13,336 bases of DNA. Origin: Methanomicrobiales archaeon (lineage in GTDB: Archaea > Halobacteriota > Methanomicrobia > Methanomicrobiales > Methanoculleaceae). The notes under the pieces were generated by a model that had not been told where the DNA came from, made no database searches, and saw only the letters and a program-made list of their open reading frames with translations. The stretch lies in assembly GCA_012521035.1 (NCBI GenBank), contig JAAYND010000162.1:1-13336 (forward strand). The letters are read 5' to 3'. This document shows positions 1 through 6,874 of this stretch, in pieces. The translations under genes were made by a program, and so were the position numbers. Within the stretch, counting starts at the first letter, position 1; every line of letters begins with the position of its first letter.

Positions 1-140
1 ACATTCTGTTTCGTTGTCTGGAATAGCTCCGCCATTTGCGCCTGTGAGAGCCAGACGGTCTCCTCCTCCATCCGGACGTCAATCCGGGTCTGCCCGTCAT
101 CGGTCTGGTAGATGATGATCTCTGAACTATCAAATGTCAT
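1..140 (-). CDS. RhuM-family protein, N-terminal fragment cut by window edge
   Basis: The minus strand from the ATG at 138-140 reads 46 complete codons before the window ends. The N-terminus carries an IIIYQTDDG stretch, then an R-x-DVRMEEETVWL segment, then QAQMAELF and TTKQN. This is the start of the RhuM virulence protein family as I know it (typically IIYQT.DG...VWL.QAQMAELF.TTKQN), in which the segment forms a DNA-binding-like N-terminal domain. The family has no firmly established biochemical role and occurs patchily across bacteria and archaea, often near mobile or defence genes. Only about one seventh of a usual full-length protein is visible, so I cannot say whether the gene is intact. 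The bases upstream (about 141-350) are less GC-rich than the rest of the window, which would fit an acquired segment. No clear ribosome site or TATA box was found. Family assignment is fairly confident; function is unknown. Confidence 0.8.
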   Translation of the reverse strand, partial: MTFDSSEIIIYQTDDGQTRIDVRMEEETVWLSQAQMAELFQTTKQN

Positions 141-360
141 TATCCGATTGCTCCCGGAGGAGAACTATTACCCCACAAATGAGGACAGCACAGAACCTGT
201 ATGATCCATGCCCCTTGCAACAAATAGATATCCTCCTCACTCCATATCCGTCATACAAATTATCGCTCTGACTCCATAGAATACCGTCGGTTTTTGCATT
301 CGAGAAAATCCCCTTGAAGCTCCTCTTTTCCGGCTGCATCCTTCATGGAATCTCGCCATG

Positions 361-906
361 AGAGCCCCCGCTCCCCTGCGCGGGGACACCGGGAAAGGGC
401 CGGCGGGGTTTTCCTCCCCGGCCCCCACCCCCGGGCGATAGCCACCACAGTAAGGTGCATGGGGTGATGATGGGGGAGGGCAAGGTCGGGGTCGCCTCTC
501 AGGGGCCGGCCTCCCCCGTGCTTGTGCCCTTTCCGGGGATATCGCGACCACTGCCCCCCGCCCTCGGGGCGGGGGAGGAGCGCCGAAGGCGCGGGCGGGG
601 GGGGGGAGCGGTGTATGAGCCGACGAAACGGACAATCAAGGGTGCCTCTACGGTTGCGCCCCTCCCGGGCTCTCGTCCCGAGAACCCCCGCTCCTGCGCG
701 GGAGCCCTGTGGAGGGACTGTATGGTTCTTTTCGCCGGGGAAGGGAGTTCCCCTCCCCGGCCCCCACCCCCACGCGATTGCCACCACGGTACGGTGCATG
801 GGGTGATGATGGGGGAGGGTAAGGTCGGGGTCGCCTCGCCGGGTCTATCGTCTGGAGGCAGGGCAGGAGGGAGCGATATACGGGCCGGCGAAACGCACGT
901 TCGAGG
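361..906 (+). repeat. GC-rich tandem intergenic repeat array, period about 335 bp (plus orientation)
   Basis: The gap from 141 to 1050 holds no gene I can support. Positions 141-360 are ordinary, moderately AT-richer spacer. From 361 the sequence becomes repetitive. A block at 415-497 recurs at 754-836, offset 339 bp, with only about six mismatches by eye. A second sub-block (ccgacgaaacg and flanks, 606-650) recurs in degraded form at 868-906. Each unit carries strong hairpins: a 9-bp stem at 555-575 (CCCCCGCCC, loop TCG, GGGCGGGGG), a stem around GCTCCTGCGCGGGAGC near 690, and GCCGGGGA paired with TCCCCGGC at 734-761. The same blocks appear inverted at 12939-13336. The reading frames that stay open here are explained by extreme GC content. 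Positions 907-1017 are GC-rich but show no further clear copy. Function unknown; it behaves like a dispersed, genome-specific intergenic element. Confidence 0.8.
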
Positions 907-1017
907 CCAGCACCCCCACCCGCGCCGACACCCGGCCGCCCCTCATCCACACCGAGAGCCAGCAGAGCGACCCCGCAGGGCTCCGGCGCCGCCCGGCCTT
1001 CCTCCAGACGAACCAGA

Positions 1018-1026
1018 ATCTTATTT
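1018..1026 (+). promoter_or_regulatory. TATA-like box for the DUF169 gene
   Basis: An AT-rich TCTTATTTA stretch stands out in GC-rich sequence and is centred about 28 nt before the ATG at 1051. In archaea transcription starts roughly 25 nt downstream of the TATA box, so the transcript would begin at or just before the start codon, that is, be leaderless or nearly so. No Shine-Dalgarno sequence is visible before the ATG, which agrees with this. Confidence 0.45.
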
Positions 1027-1050
1027 ACGATTGCCTGAGCATGGAACTCT

Positions 1051-1824
1051 ATGGATACTGCACTGCGAGACGCCTACATACGGCATCACGAGAAGTACTT
1101 CCCGGGGACAGACCTCCCGATCGCTTTTGAAGTCGCCGGCCCGACCGCCGGGGCAGAGAGAGTCCCGGCCCCGAAAGACTGGAGATGTTTCGTCTGCGAC
1201 CTCACGAAGGTCCGGAAGGGGCGGGATCTCATCTTCGACGAGGACTCGATCGGGTGCCGTGGTGGGAAGTTCTACCTCGGCTACGAGGGCGAGCGGTTCC
1301 CGGATTTCAATTATTTCCTCTCTTACGGAAAGCCCGGGGTGATCGAGGGGGAGCGCTACAAGCAGACACCGGAGATCGTGGCTGAACTCGACCGCGAATT
1401 TGCCCACCAGATACCGACGAAGGGAAAGAGCATCACCTTCAAGCGCTGGGACCACCTCACGCCCGAAGACAACCCGGACGCAGTGATCTTCTTCGCCCGG
1501 CCCGAGGTACTCTCCGGGCTCTTCACGCTCGCAAACTTCGACCAGTCCGACCCGAACGGGGTCATATGTCCGTTCGGCTCCGGGTGCAGTTCGATCTTCT
1601 ACTACCCCTGGCTTGAGCAGCAGAAAGAAGATCCGAAAGTGGTCTTCGGCATGTTCGACCCCTCTGCACGGCCCTGTGTCCCCTCCGACGTGCTGACGAT
1701 AACATTCCCCATGAAGAGGTTTGAGAAGGTCGTAGGGTTCATGGAGGAGAGCTTCCTCATAACCGATACCTGGGAGAAGGTGGTAAAGAAGATCGTCCGG
1801 AGTAACACCCTCAACACCCCGTGA
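1051..1824 (+). CDS. DUF169 family protein
   Basis: The 257-residue protein matches the DUF169 (COG2043) family, which is common in methanogens and other anaerobes and has no established function. Typical features are the CFVCDL segment near residue 47, the RGGKFYLGY-type glycine/aromatic stretch near residue 72, and the C-terminal half with VICPFGSGCSSI followed by an aromatic run. Cysteines lie close together in two places (CFVC, and CPFGSGC around residues 174-180), which could bind a metal or cluster; that is inference. There is no signal peptide or membrane segment, so it should be cytoplasmic. The ATG at 1051 was chosen because it lies at leaderless distance from a TATA-like box and the family N-terminus begins near there; the ATG at 1041 is in another frame. 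The gene stands alone, converging with the antiporter gene, with a T-run just after its stop. Confidence 0.88.
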   Translation: MDTALRDAYIRHHEKYFPGTDLPIAFEVAGPTAGAERVPAPKDWRCFVCDLTKVRKGRDLIFDEDSIGCRGGKFYLGYEGERFPDFNYFLSYGKPGVIEGERYKQTPEIVAELDREFAHQIPTKGKSITFKRWDHLTPEDNPDAVIFFARPEVLSGLFTLANFDQSDPNGVICPFGSGCSSIFYYPWLEQQKEDPKVVFGMFDPSARPCVPSDVLTITFPMKRFEKVVGFMEESFLITDTWEKVVKKIVRSNTLNTP

Positions 1825-1843
1825 GATCTCAAGACCTCTCCTG

Positions 1844-1849
1844 TTTTTT
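1844..1849 (+). terminator. T-run terminator after the DUF169 gene
   Basis: Six consecutive T residues lie about 20 nt downstream of the TGA stop of the DUF169 gene. Archaeal RNA polymerase terminates at such T-runs without needing a strong hairpin. It lies in the 59-bp gap between two convergent genes. Confidence 0.5.
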
Positions 1850-1883
1850 CTGCGAGGATGCCACAGGATCCCGATCTACCTGC

Positions 1884-3374
1884 CTACACCGCGTGACCCG
1901 CGCCTCCCTCCTCCCGGGTCTCGAGGAACCGCGCCCTGACGCTCTCGACCATGTCATCGGTCGTCAGGAGGAGGAGCGTATCGCCGGCCTCGATGACGGT
2001 GCTGCCGGACGGGACAAACCGCTCGTTCTCCTTCTGCATGAGTATGATGAGCGCCCCCTCCGGAAGCCCAAGGTCGACGACCTGTTGCCCGGCCGCCGTC
2101 GCATCGGGGGGTATGGTCAGCTCGATGAGCTCGCTCGGGGTGTTTGGATCCACCTCAAACTCCCGGGAGAGCCTGCGCTTCTCATGGAGGGGCGCGGCGA
2201 GGTCGAGCCACCGGGCGACCGTGGGGATGGATGTCCCATGGATGAGCGCTGAAGCGAGGACGATGAAGAAGACGATGTTGAAGATCATCGCCGCGTCCGG
2301 CACACCGGCGACGAGCGGGTAGGTCGCAAGGATGATCGGGACAGCCCCCCGGAGCCCCACCCACGAGACAAGCGCCTTCTCCTTTATCGGCATCTTCCAG
2401 GGCAGGAGCGTGAGGAAGACAGCGATCGGTCGGGCGACCAGCAACAGGAAGAATGCTATGAGGAGACCCGGGATCATCACCGTCACGAGGTCTGAGGGGA
2501 AGACGAGCAGACCGAGGGCGAGGAACATGATGATCTGCATCAACCACGCGATGCCGTCATGGAACCGGATCAGGCTCTTTTTGTAGACGACGATGCTGTT
2601 TCCGATAACAAGACCGCTGACGTAGACGGCGATGAACCCGTTTCCCCCCAGTGTGGCGGTCAGCCCGTAGATCATCAGCACCATGGCGAGTGTGAGGACC
2701 GGGTAGAGCCCCTCCGACTCGAGTTTGAGGCGGTTGATGAGGAGGACGACGCCCCTCCCCAGCACATACCCGAGGAGTCCTCCGACGACCATCTGTTGCA
2801 CGAACATCGGGGCGAGTGTGAGTATCGATGTACCGGGGGCGAGGATCAGGGCGATGACGCCTGTGGTGAGGAAGACCGCCATCGGGTCGTTGCTCCCTGA
2901 CTCAAACTCAAGGAACGGCCGCAGGTTCCCTTTCAGGCGCGCCCGGGCCATCCGGAGGACCGAGAAGACCGCTGCCGCATCGGTGGACGAGACGACCGCC
3001 CCGAGGAGTAACCCGGTGAGCGGGGAGAGACCGAGGACAAGGCATGCAAACAGACCGAGGATGACCGCAGTCAGGACGACCCCGACGGTCGAGAGGGCGA
3101 CCCCCGGCCAGAATATGGGCCGGACCTCCTCCCACCGGGTATCAAAACCGCCGGCGAAGAGGATGTAGGCGAGCGCGATGATCCCGACGGTCTGGGCGAC
3201 TGCCGGGTCATCGAACGGGATCCCGCCCGGACCCTCTGAGCCTGCGAGCATCCCGACGATGAGGAAGATGAGGAGCGCCGGGACGCCGAGTCTCTCTGAA
3301 AACTTATTTGCGATGATACTGATGAGGAAGAGCAGTGATATACCGAGGAATATAATCTCAAGACCGACCGTCAT
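1884..3374 (-). CDS. nhaP2: Potassium/proton antiporter, CPA1 (NhaP2/CvrA) type with RCK_C tail
   Basis: The 496-residue protein is a polytopic membrane transporter. Residues 1 to about 385 contain about a dozen hydrophobic segments. The cation-exchange signature is complete: an SSTDAAAVFSVL stretch at 129-140 and ESGSNDPMAVF around 158-168, with the N162-D163 pair expected to carry cation and proton exchange in CPA1 antiporters. After the last helix, roughly residues 405-485 form a TrkA-C/RCK_C regulatory domain (it includes an LPEGALIILM strand and EAGDTLLLL), as in NhaP2/CvrA K+/H+ antiporters. Length and domain order match that subfamily. The expected role is electroneutral exchange of K+ (or Na+) for H+ at the cytoplasmic membrane for pH and ion balance. 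The ATG at 3372-3374 gives a normal first transmembrane helix. It is transcribed alone. Ion specificity cannot be read from sequence. Confidence 0.93.
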   Translation of the reverse strand: MTVGLEIIFLGISLLFLISIIANKFSERLGVPALLIFLIVGMLAGSEGPGGIPFDDPAVAQTVGIIALAYILFAGGFDTRWEEVRPIFWPGVALSTVGVVLTAVILGLFACLVLGLSPLTGLLLGAVVSSTDAAAVFSVLRMARARLKGNLRPFLEFESGSNDPMAVFLTTGVIALILAPGTSILTLAPMFVQQMVVGGLLGYVLGRGVVLLINRLKLESEGLYPVLTLAMVLMIYGLTATLGGNGFIAVYVSGLVIGNSIVVYKKSLIRFHDGIAWLMQIIMFLALGLLVFPSDLVTVMIPGLLIAFFLLLVARPIAVFLTLLPWKMPIKEKALVSWVGLRGAVPIILATYPLVAGVPDAAMIFNIVFFIVLASALIHGTSIPTVARWLDLAAPLHEKRRLSREFEVDPNTPSELIELTIPPDATAAGQQVVDLGLPEGALIILMQKENERFVPSGSTVIEAGDTLLLLTTDDMVESVRARFLETREEGGAGHAV

Positions 3375-3508
3375 TTATCATTACAACTCATGCCCGAAGA
3401 GCCTTAATGTTGACCCCCTGCTCCTGCTGCCGGCAGACAGTATTCCCGATCAGCACCCCCGCCACCCGGAAGGTTGATACACTCTCCGGGCCCATTTTCG
3501 GTGAGAGA

Positions 3509-3772
3509 ATGTTACATACACGCGAGATCATCAAAAAGATCTGGGATGCGCAGGGCTACGGCAACCTCGCTGTCTGGGGAGACGGAACGACCCTCATCAT
3601 CGCTCCAGGAGAGAGTCCGCTCCATGACGGAGAACCACCGCTTGCGATCTTCAAACCCATACCGCTCGTGGCGGGCTTCTCACTGCTCGGCCTTGCCACC
3701 CACAACGCCGACCTGCTCCAGCATATCGAGAAGACCATCCGGGAGGCGGGCGGCGAGATCGTGCGGGACTGA
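3509..3772 (+). CDS. Small conserved-looking protein of unknown function (87 aa)
   Basis: I do not recognise a family. I chose the ATG at 3509 because a GGTGAG ribosome site sits just before it (3500-3505); the upstream ATG at 3407 would add 34 residues of poor composition with several cysteines from non-coding-looking sequence. The product is 87 residues: an N-terminal helix (REIIKKIWDAQGYG), a short strand pair with LAVWGDGTTLIIAPG, a hydrophobic middle (PLVAGFSLLGLATHNADLL) and an amphipathic C-terminal helix ending in GGEIVRD. It reads like a compact alpha/beta cytoplasmic domain, with no cysteine and no clear catalytic motif. It is divergent from the antiporter gene and convergent with the cupin gene. 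A short T5 run follows its stop near 3798. Confidence 0.7.
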   Translation: MLHTREIIKKIWDAQGYGNLAVWGDGTTLIIAPGESPLHDGEPPLAIFKPIPLVAGFSLLGLATHNADLLQHIEKTIREAGGEIVRD

Positions 3773-3835
3773 GAGGATCTACCCGCGCCAAAGAATTTTT
3801 GCCGCCGCATAAGCCCATATCGGGAGCTCAGAGAC

Positions 3836-3875
3836 AAAAAAAGAGGAACTGGTTCCGGAGTAGACCCTCTACTCC
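3836..3875 (-). terminator. Hairpin plus T-run terminator of the cupin gene
   Basis: On the minus strand a perfect 8-bp stem (GGAGTAGA, loop of 3, TCTACTCC; 3857-3875) overlaps the cupin stop codon. A smaller GGAA/TTCC stem (3845-3856) follows, then seven T residues (seen as A at 3836-3842 on the plus strand). This is a well-formed end to the cupin transcript. Confidence 0.6.
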
Positions 3876-4270
3876 GTCGTCTTCCCGTCGAAGTGCTCCT
3901 CCTGGGCCATGGCCTCTTCACGGGTCCTGTGGATAACCCCGTCCCGGTGCTCGGGCGGTGAGTAGATCGTGTAGAGTTTGAGGAGTTCTGTCTTTGATGT
4001 ATTGATGACGTTGTGGTTCGCGCCGTTTGGCACAATGATAGCACTGCCGTCCTCAACGGCGTGCTCCACGCCATCGATCACGACAACCCCTTCTCCCTCC
4101 TCAAACCGGAAGAACTGGTCGATATCATCGTGTACCTCCGCGCCGATCTCCTCACCGGGCTTCAGACACATAAGCACGAGCTGGCTGAACTTTCCAGTGT
4201 AGAGAACCTTGCGGAATAAGGTATTCTCCACGGTATCCTTCTCGATGTTTGTTGCAAAACCTTTCTTCAT
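3869..4270 (-). CDS. Small single-domain cupin protein
   Basis: The 133-residue protein is a single cupin beta-barrel. Motif 1 runs from LKPGEEIGAEVHDDIDQFF to about GEGVVVIDG (residues 37-67), and motif 2 contains VPNGANHNVIN (about 81-91). The usual metal ligand set of HxH..E plus a later H is only partly kept: one histidine in motif 1 (EVHDD), D/Q at the positions that normally supply H/E, and one histidine in motif 2. A metal may be held by a variant set, or this could be a binding rather than catalytic cupin. Related small cupins are often annotated as mannose-6-phosphate isomerase-like without proof, so I do not assign a reaction. The start has an excellent ribosome site (GGAGGT, 7 nt upstream). 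It has its own TATA box and terminator, so it is probably not part of the hydrogenase operon upstream. Confidence 0.9.
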   Translation of the reverse strand: MKKGFATNIEKDTVENTLFRKVLYTGKFSQLVLMCLKPGEEIGAEVHDDIDQFFRFEEGEGVVVIDGVEHAVEDGSAIIVPNGANHNVINTSKTELLKLYTIYSPPEHRDGVIHRTREEAMAQEEHFDGKTTE

Positions 4271-4276
4271 ATCACA

Positions 4277-4333
4277 ACCTCCTTCCCGATAATCGTGGGT
4301 TCGTTACGGGACGGTTACCAATTTGATATAGTG
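4277..4333 (-). promoter_or_regulatory. Promoter and ribosome site of the cupin gene
   Basis: On the minus strand a CACTATATC TATA-like box (4325-4333) is followed, after a predicted start near 4303, by a strong Shine-Dalgarno GGAGGTT (4277-4283) seven bases from the ATG. This gives the cupin a short 5' leader and a promoter separate from the hydrogenase operon. Confidence 0.55.
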
Positions 4334-4475
4334 TGCCCCTGCTATTTCACTATTTTGCCTGTAAAAAGAGAGAATGTCAGGAGAACGATTCTGGGTATGC
4401 GGTTGGAGAATTCCCAGGTTCCCCGGCAAAATCCGCGTCACACGCACCCGGCCGTCGCTCCGGCAGTCCCCACCC

Positions 4476-5150
4476 TCAGGGGTCGTCCCGGCCCGGCATG
4501 CTCCGTATCGAGAGCCTGATCAGACCGAGGTTTGCATCGGGCCCTGCCAGCACGCAGACCGAGAGATCCCGGTAGGGTGCGATGATGAGCTTTCCTGCCA
4601 GAGTCTCGAGGATCACCTGGGAGAGATCCCCCATATCCATATCCCCGGTGATACGGGTGCCGGCGCGGAGCAGATCCTCGGCGACCGCAGCCACCTGCTC
4701 AAAGTCCGCGGACCCCAGCGACTGGAGGGCGAACCCCTCGTGGAAGGCCGAGACGGCGATGACACCCGGCTGGCGCGCGATACGTTCGAGATACCCCGCG
4801 TCGAGCGAACCGACAGGAGCAGCCGGCCCTTCGCTCATCAGGCACCCGGCCTCCTCTGAGACCGCCCGGGCCGCCTCGATCTCCCCGGATGTATACGCGA
4901 TGAGCTCGTACGCGATCATCGGCCGGTCGAGCAGGTGTCGATAGGCCTCGTCTCCGATGAGGGGTTGACCCTCACCGGTCACCTCAAACGCGGCCGCGTA
5001 GGGATCCCCGCCCTGGAAGAGAACAAAACCGGTCCCCCCGGGCCCGCTGATGCGCACTGCACCCGTGAAACCGGGGCTGATGGATGCAAGGCCCCCAAGA
5101 GGCCCCTGCAATCGTCCAAGCGAGACGCCATCCGGTAACATCGGTCTCAC
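4476..5150 (-). CDS. DUF2226-like domain fused to a roadblock/LC7 domain
   Basis: The 224-residue protein has two parts. Residues 1 to about 85 resemble the N-terminal domain of DUF2226 proteins (a SPGFTGAVRISGPGG strand pair, then VLFQGGDPYAAAFE and a following helix), and align by eye with the N-terminus of the product of 10291-10917 (FTGICTIVPG, then AVLVFNEGLVVLAEY). Residues about 117-215 form a roadblock/LC7 domain: an opening helix (LDAGYLERIARQPG), strands around VIAVSAFHEGFALQSLG, the long central helix, then LAGKLIIAPYRDLSVCVLAG and the closing NLGLIRLSIR. They align well with the upstream 115-residue roadblock protein. Roadblock proteins form dimers that act as scaffolds or regulators of Ras-like GTPases. 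Its ATG overlaps the stop of the roadblock gene by 4 bp, so it is the last gene of the hydrogenase operon. I infer a second, larger roadblock partner in the same complex. Confidence 0.85.
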   Translation of the reverse strand: MRPMLPDGVSLGRLQGPLGGLASISPGFTGAVRISGPGGTGFVLFQGGDPYAAAFEVTGEGQPLIGDEAYRHLLDRPMIAYELIAYTSGEIEAARAVSEEAGCLMSEGPAAPVGSLDAGYLERIARQPGVIAVSAFHEGFALQSLGSADFEQVAAVAEDLLRAGTRITGDMDMGDLSQVILETLAGKLIIAPYRDLSVCVLAGPDANLGLIRLSIRSMPGRDDP

Positions 5151-5494
5151 AGAGCAGCGATTATCCGGTCCTTGTTCTTCTTCAGTTCGTAGCGGATCCG
5201 CCCGACGTTGACGTTTGCGTTCGCTACGATGGCGATCAGTTCGTCATCGGAGAGCGGGGAGAGGAGGATAGGGCCGTTCTCCAGCTCAACGATCATCTGG
5301 TGCATATCCCCCTTCCCGAGCTCGTTGCTCATCGCCTCAGATGTACCCATGCCCGTCGAGGCCATCGCGCCCAGTGCCTCGACATCCACGTCGCCGGCGA
5401 CGACACTCTCGATCACAAAGCCATCCCGTCCCGCCACAACCGCGGCGGTGACTCCATCAAGTTTGAGAAATTCTCCCAGGATCTGTCTTAACAT
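5147..5494 (-). CDS. Roadblock/LC7 domain protein (MglB-like)
   Basis: The 115-residue protein is a complete single roadblock/LC7 domain: starting helix (LRQILGEFLKLDG), strands VTAAVVAGRDGFVIESV, the long helix around DVEALGAMASTGMGTSEAM, then MHQMIVELENGPILLSPL, ELIAIVANANVNVGRIRYELK and a basic end. Such proteins are homo- or heterodimeric scaffolds that control small GTPases (MglB with MglA) or bring proteins together; no GTPase is encoded in this window. It starts 15 bp after the hydrogenase large-subunit stop with a clear GAGGTGA ribosome site, and its stop overlaps the next start, so it is translated with both neighbours. The placement suggests it docks to the hydrogenase or relays its state. 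Family is certain; role is inferred. Confidence 0.93.
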   Translation of the reverse strand: MLRQILGEFLKLDGVTAAVVAGRDGFVIESVVAGDVDVEALGAMASTGMGTSEAMSNELGKGDMHQMIVELENGPILLSPLSDDELIAIVANANVNVGRIRYELKKNKDRIIAAL

Positions 5495-5509
5495 CTCTTT
5501 TCACCTCAC

Positions 5510-6874
5510 TCATCTTCTGGCAAACTCAATCCGCAGAGGCATCCGCCCGATCGCGTGCGTCGCGCACGAGATACAGGGGTCATACGCCCTGATGATCATC
5601 TCGATACGGTTCGCCGCCCCCTCAGTCAACGCCCCGTTCTCCACCACCCGGCGGGCCATATCCTCCACACCTCGGTCGATCGCGTAGTTGTTCTGGCATG
5701 TCGCGACGATGAGGTTGCACCGCTCGATTACGCCAGATTCGCTGACAGTATAGTCGTGGATCAGGGTTCCCCGGGGAGCTTCGGTGATCCCGATACCCCG
5801 CTGGTTCACAACCTTCCCCACCGGGGCCCTGACGTCGGAGGCAGTGATCTCCGGGTTTGCGAGGAGATCGACCGCCCGTTCACACGAAGAGAGAAACTCT
5901 ATGTAACGTGCCAGGTGGTAGGCGAGCGTGGCCTGCGTAACGGTGCCGAACCGCTCCCGGTACTCGGTGAGGGCGGCATCCGCATGCTCGGTCCCCATCT
6001 TCTCCACGACATTGAGCCGGGCAAGCGGCCCGACACGGTAGTAGCCTCCACCCTTGAGCCGGGAGAACTTCAGGTACGACCAGTCCTCCGAGTACTCCTC
6101 GATGAAATCCGTGTAGTCCGCCCCGGAGAACGAACCGACCTGGCCTCCGTCAGGCCCGAGCACCGAGACAGGCCCTTCATAGGTCGAGTGGACCCCGTGC
6201 ATGGCCATTCCCAGGAATCCGGTCTCAACGGCGCCGACACCGGTATCGACGCCGTCGAGGAGACCGCGTGCGAGATCCCACCCCTCGCGGGCGATCGTGA
6301 GCGCATCATCGGCCATGGTGACCAGTTCAGCCCGCTTCCCCTCGGTGAGCGGTATCGACATACCCCCCGGCAGAGCGTTTGATGGGTGGATGGGCTTCCC
6401 ACCGACCGCCTCGGTCAGGCGCTGCCCGAACTTCCGGACAGCGATAGCCTTCTTCACGATATCGGGCGAGTGGCGGGCAAGCCCGATGATGTTTCGCTCC
6501 TCCGCCGGCGCATCGTAGCCCAGGATGAAGTCAGGCGCCGCGAGCATGAAGAAGTGGAGGGAGTGGGAGTGGATGAACTGCCCGATATTGAGGAGTTCCC
6601 GGAGTTTCTTTCCGGTCGCCGGCGGCTCAACACCGAATATCTGGTCGGTCGCCTTCGCCGCCGCCAGGTGGTGGGCTGACGGGCATATACCGCAGATCCG
6701 GGGCGTGATCCGGGGCGCCTCCTCGATCGCTGCCCCGATGAGGAACTTCTCAAACCCCCTGAGCTCCACGACCTGGAAATGCGCCGAGTCAACCTCGCCC
6801 TGATCGTCGAGGAAGACCTTCACGTTGGCATGCCCCTCCACCCGGGTAACCGGGCTGATCGTGATCTCCTTCAT
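5510..6874 (-). CDS. NiFe hydrogenase large (catalytic) subunit, cytoplasmic Mvh/Frh type
   Basis: The 454-residue protein carries the H2-activating NiFe site. The N-terminal RVEGH motif (11-15) and CGIC (C61, C64, in RICGICPSAHH) and the C-terminal DPCISCATH (C434, C437, H440) supply all four nickel/iron-bridging cysteines, so it should be catalytically competent. Fourteen residues follow H440; in this family a maturation protease cuts after that histidine once nickel is inserted, so the tail is the expected removable peptide. Length and motifs fit the group 3 enzymes of methanogens (MvhA/FrhA) and not membrane group 1 or group 4 enzymes. Its ATG overlaps the small-subunit stop by 4 bp. Unlike standard loci it is followed by roadblock genes, with no mvhD, frhB, frhD or hdr gene nearby, so I leave the gene symbol empty. 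Confidence 0.95.
   Translation of the reverse strand: MKEITISPVTRVEGHANVKVFLDDQGEVDSAHFQVVELRGFEKFLIGAAIEEAPRITPRICGICPSAHHLAAAKATDQIFGVEPPATGKKLRELLNIGQFIHSHSLHFFMLAAPDFILGYDAPAEERNIIGLARHSPDIVKKAIAVRKFGQRLTEAVGGKPIHPSNALPGGMSIPLTEGKRAELVTMADDALTIAREGWDLARGLLDGVDTGVGAVETGFLGMAMHGVHSTYEGPVSVLGPDGGQVGSFSGADYTDFIEEYSEDWSYLKFSRLKGGGYYRVGPLARLNVVEKMGTEHADAALTEYRERFGTVTQATLAYHLARYIEFLSSCERAVDLLANPEITASDVRAPVGKVVNQRGIGITEAPRGTLIHDYTVSESGVIERCNLIVATCQNNYAIDRGVEDMARRVVENGALTEGAANRIEMIIRAYDPCISCATHAIGRMPLRIEFARR

Noticed and set aside
130..339. Minus-strand frame of 69 codons upstream of the RhuM gene
   Set aside because: It overlaps the RhuM start, has no ribosome site or recognisable domain, and looks like spacer.
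463..810. GTGATGA in the repeats as the C box of a C/D box guide RNA
   Set aside because: No matching CTGA D box at suitable distance and no D'/C' pair; the match is part of a G-rich repeat.
361..906. CRISPR array
   Set aside because: The repeat period is about 335 bp and there are no short direct repeats with regular unique spacers or cas genes.
455..1342. Long plus-strand reading frame (295 codons) through the left repeat array, plus others overlapping it
   Set aside because: Its composition is Pro/Arg/Gly-rich and it runs through tandem repeats and then out of frame into the DUF169 gene. Extreme GC content alone keeps such frames open.
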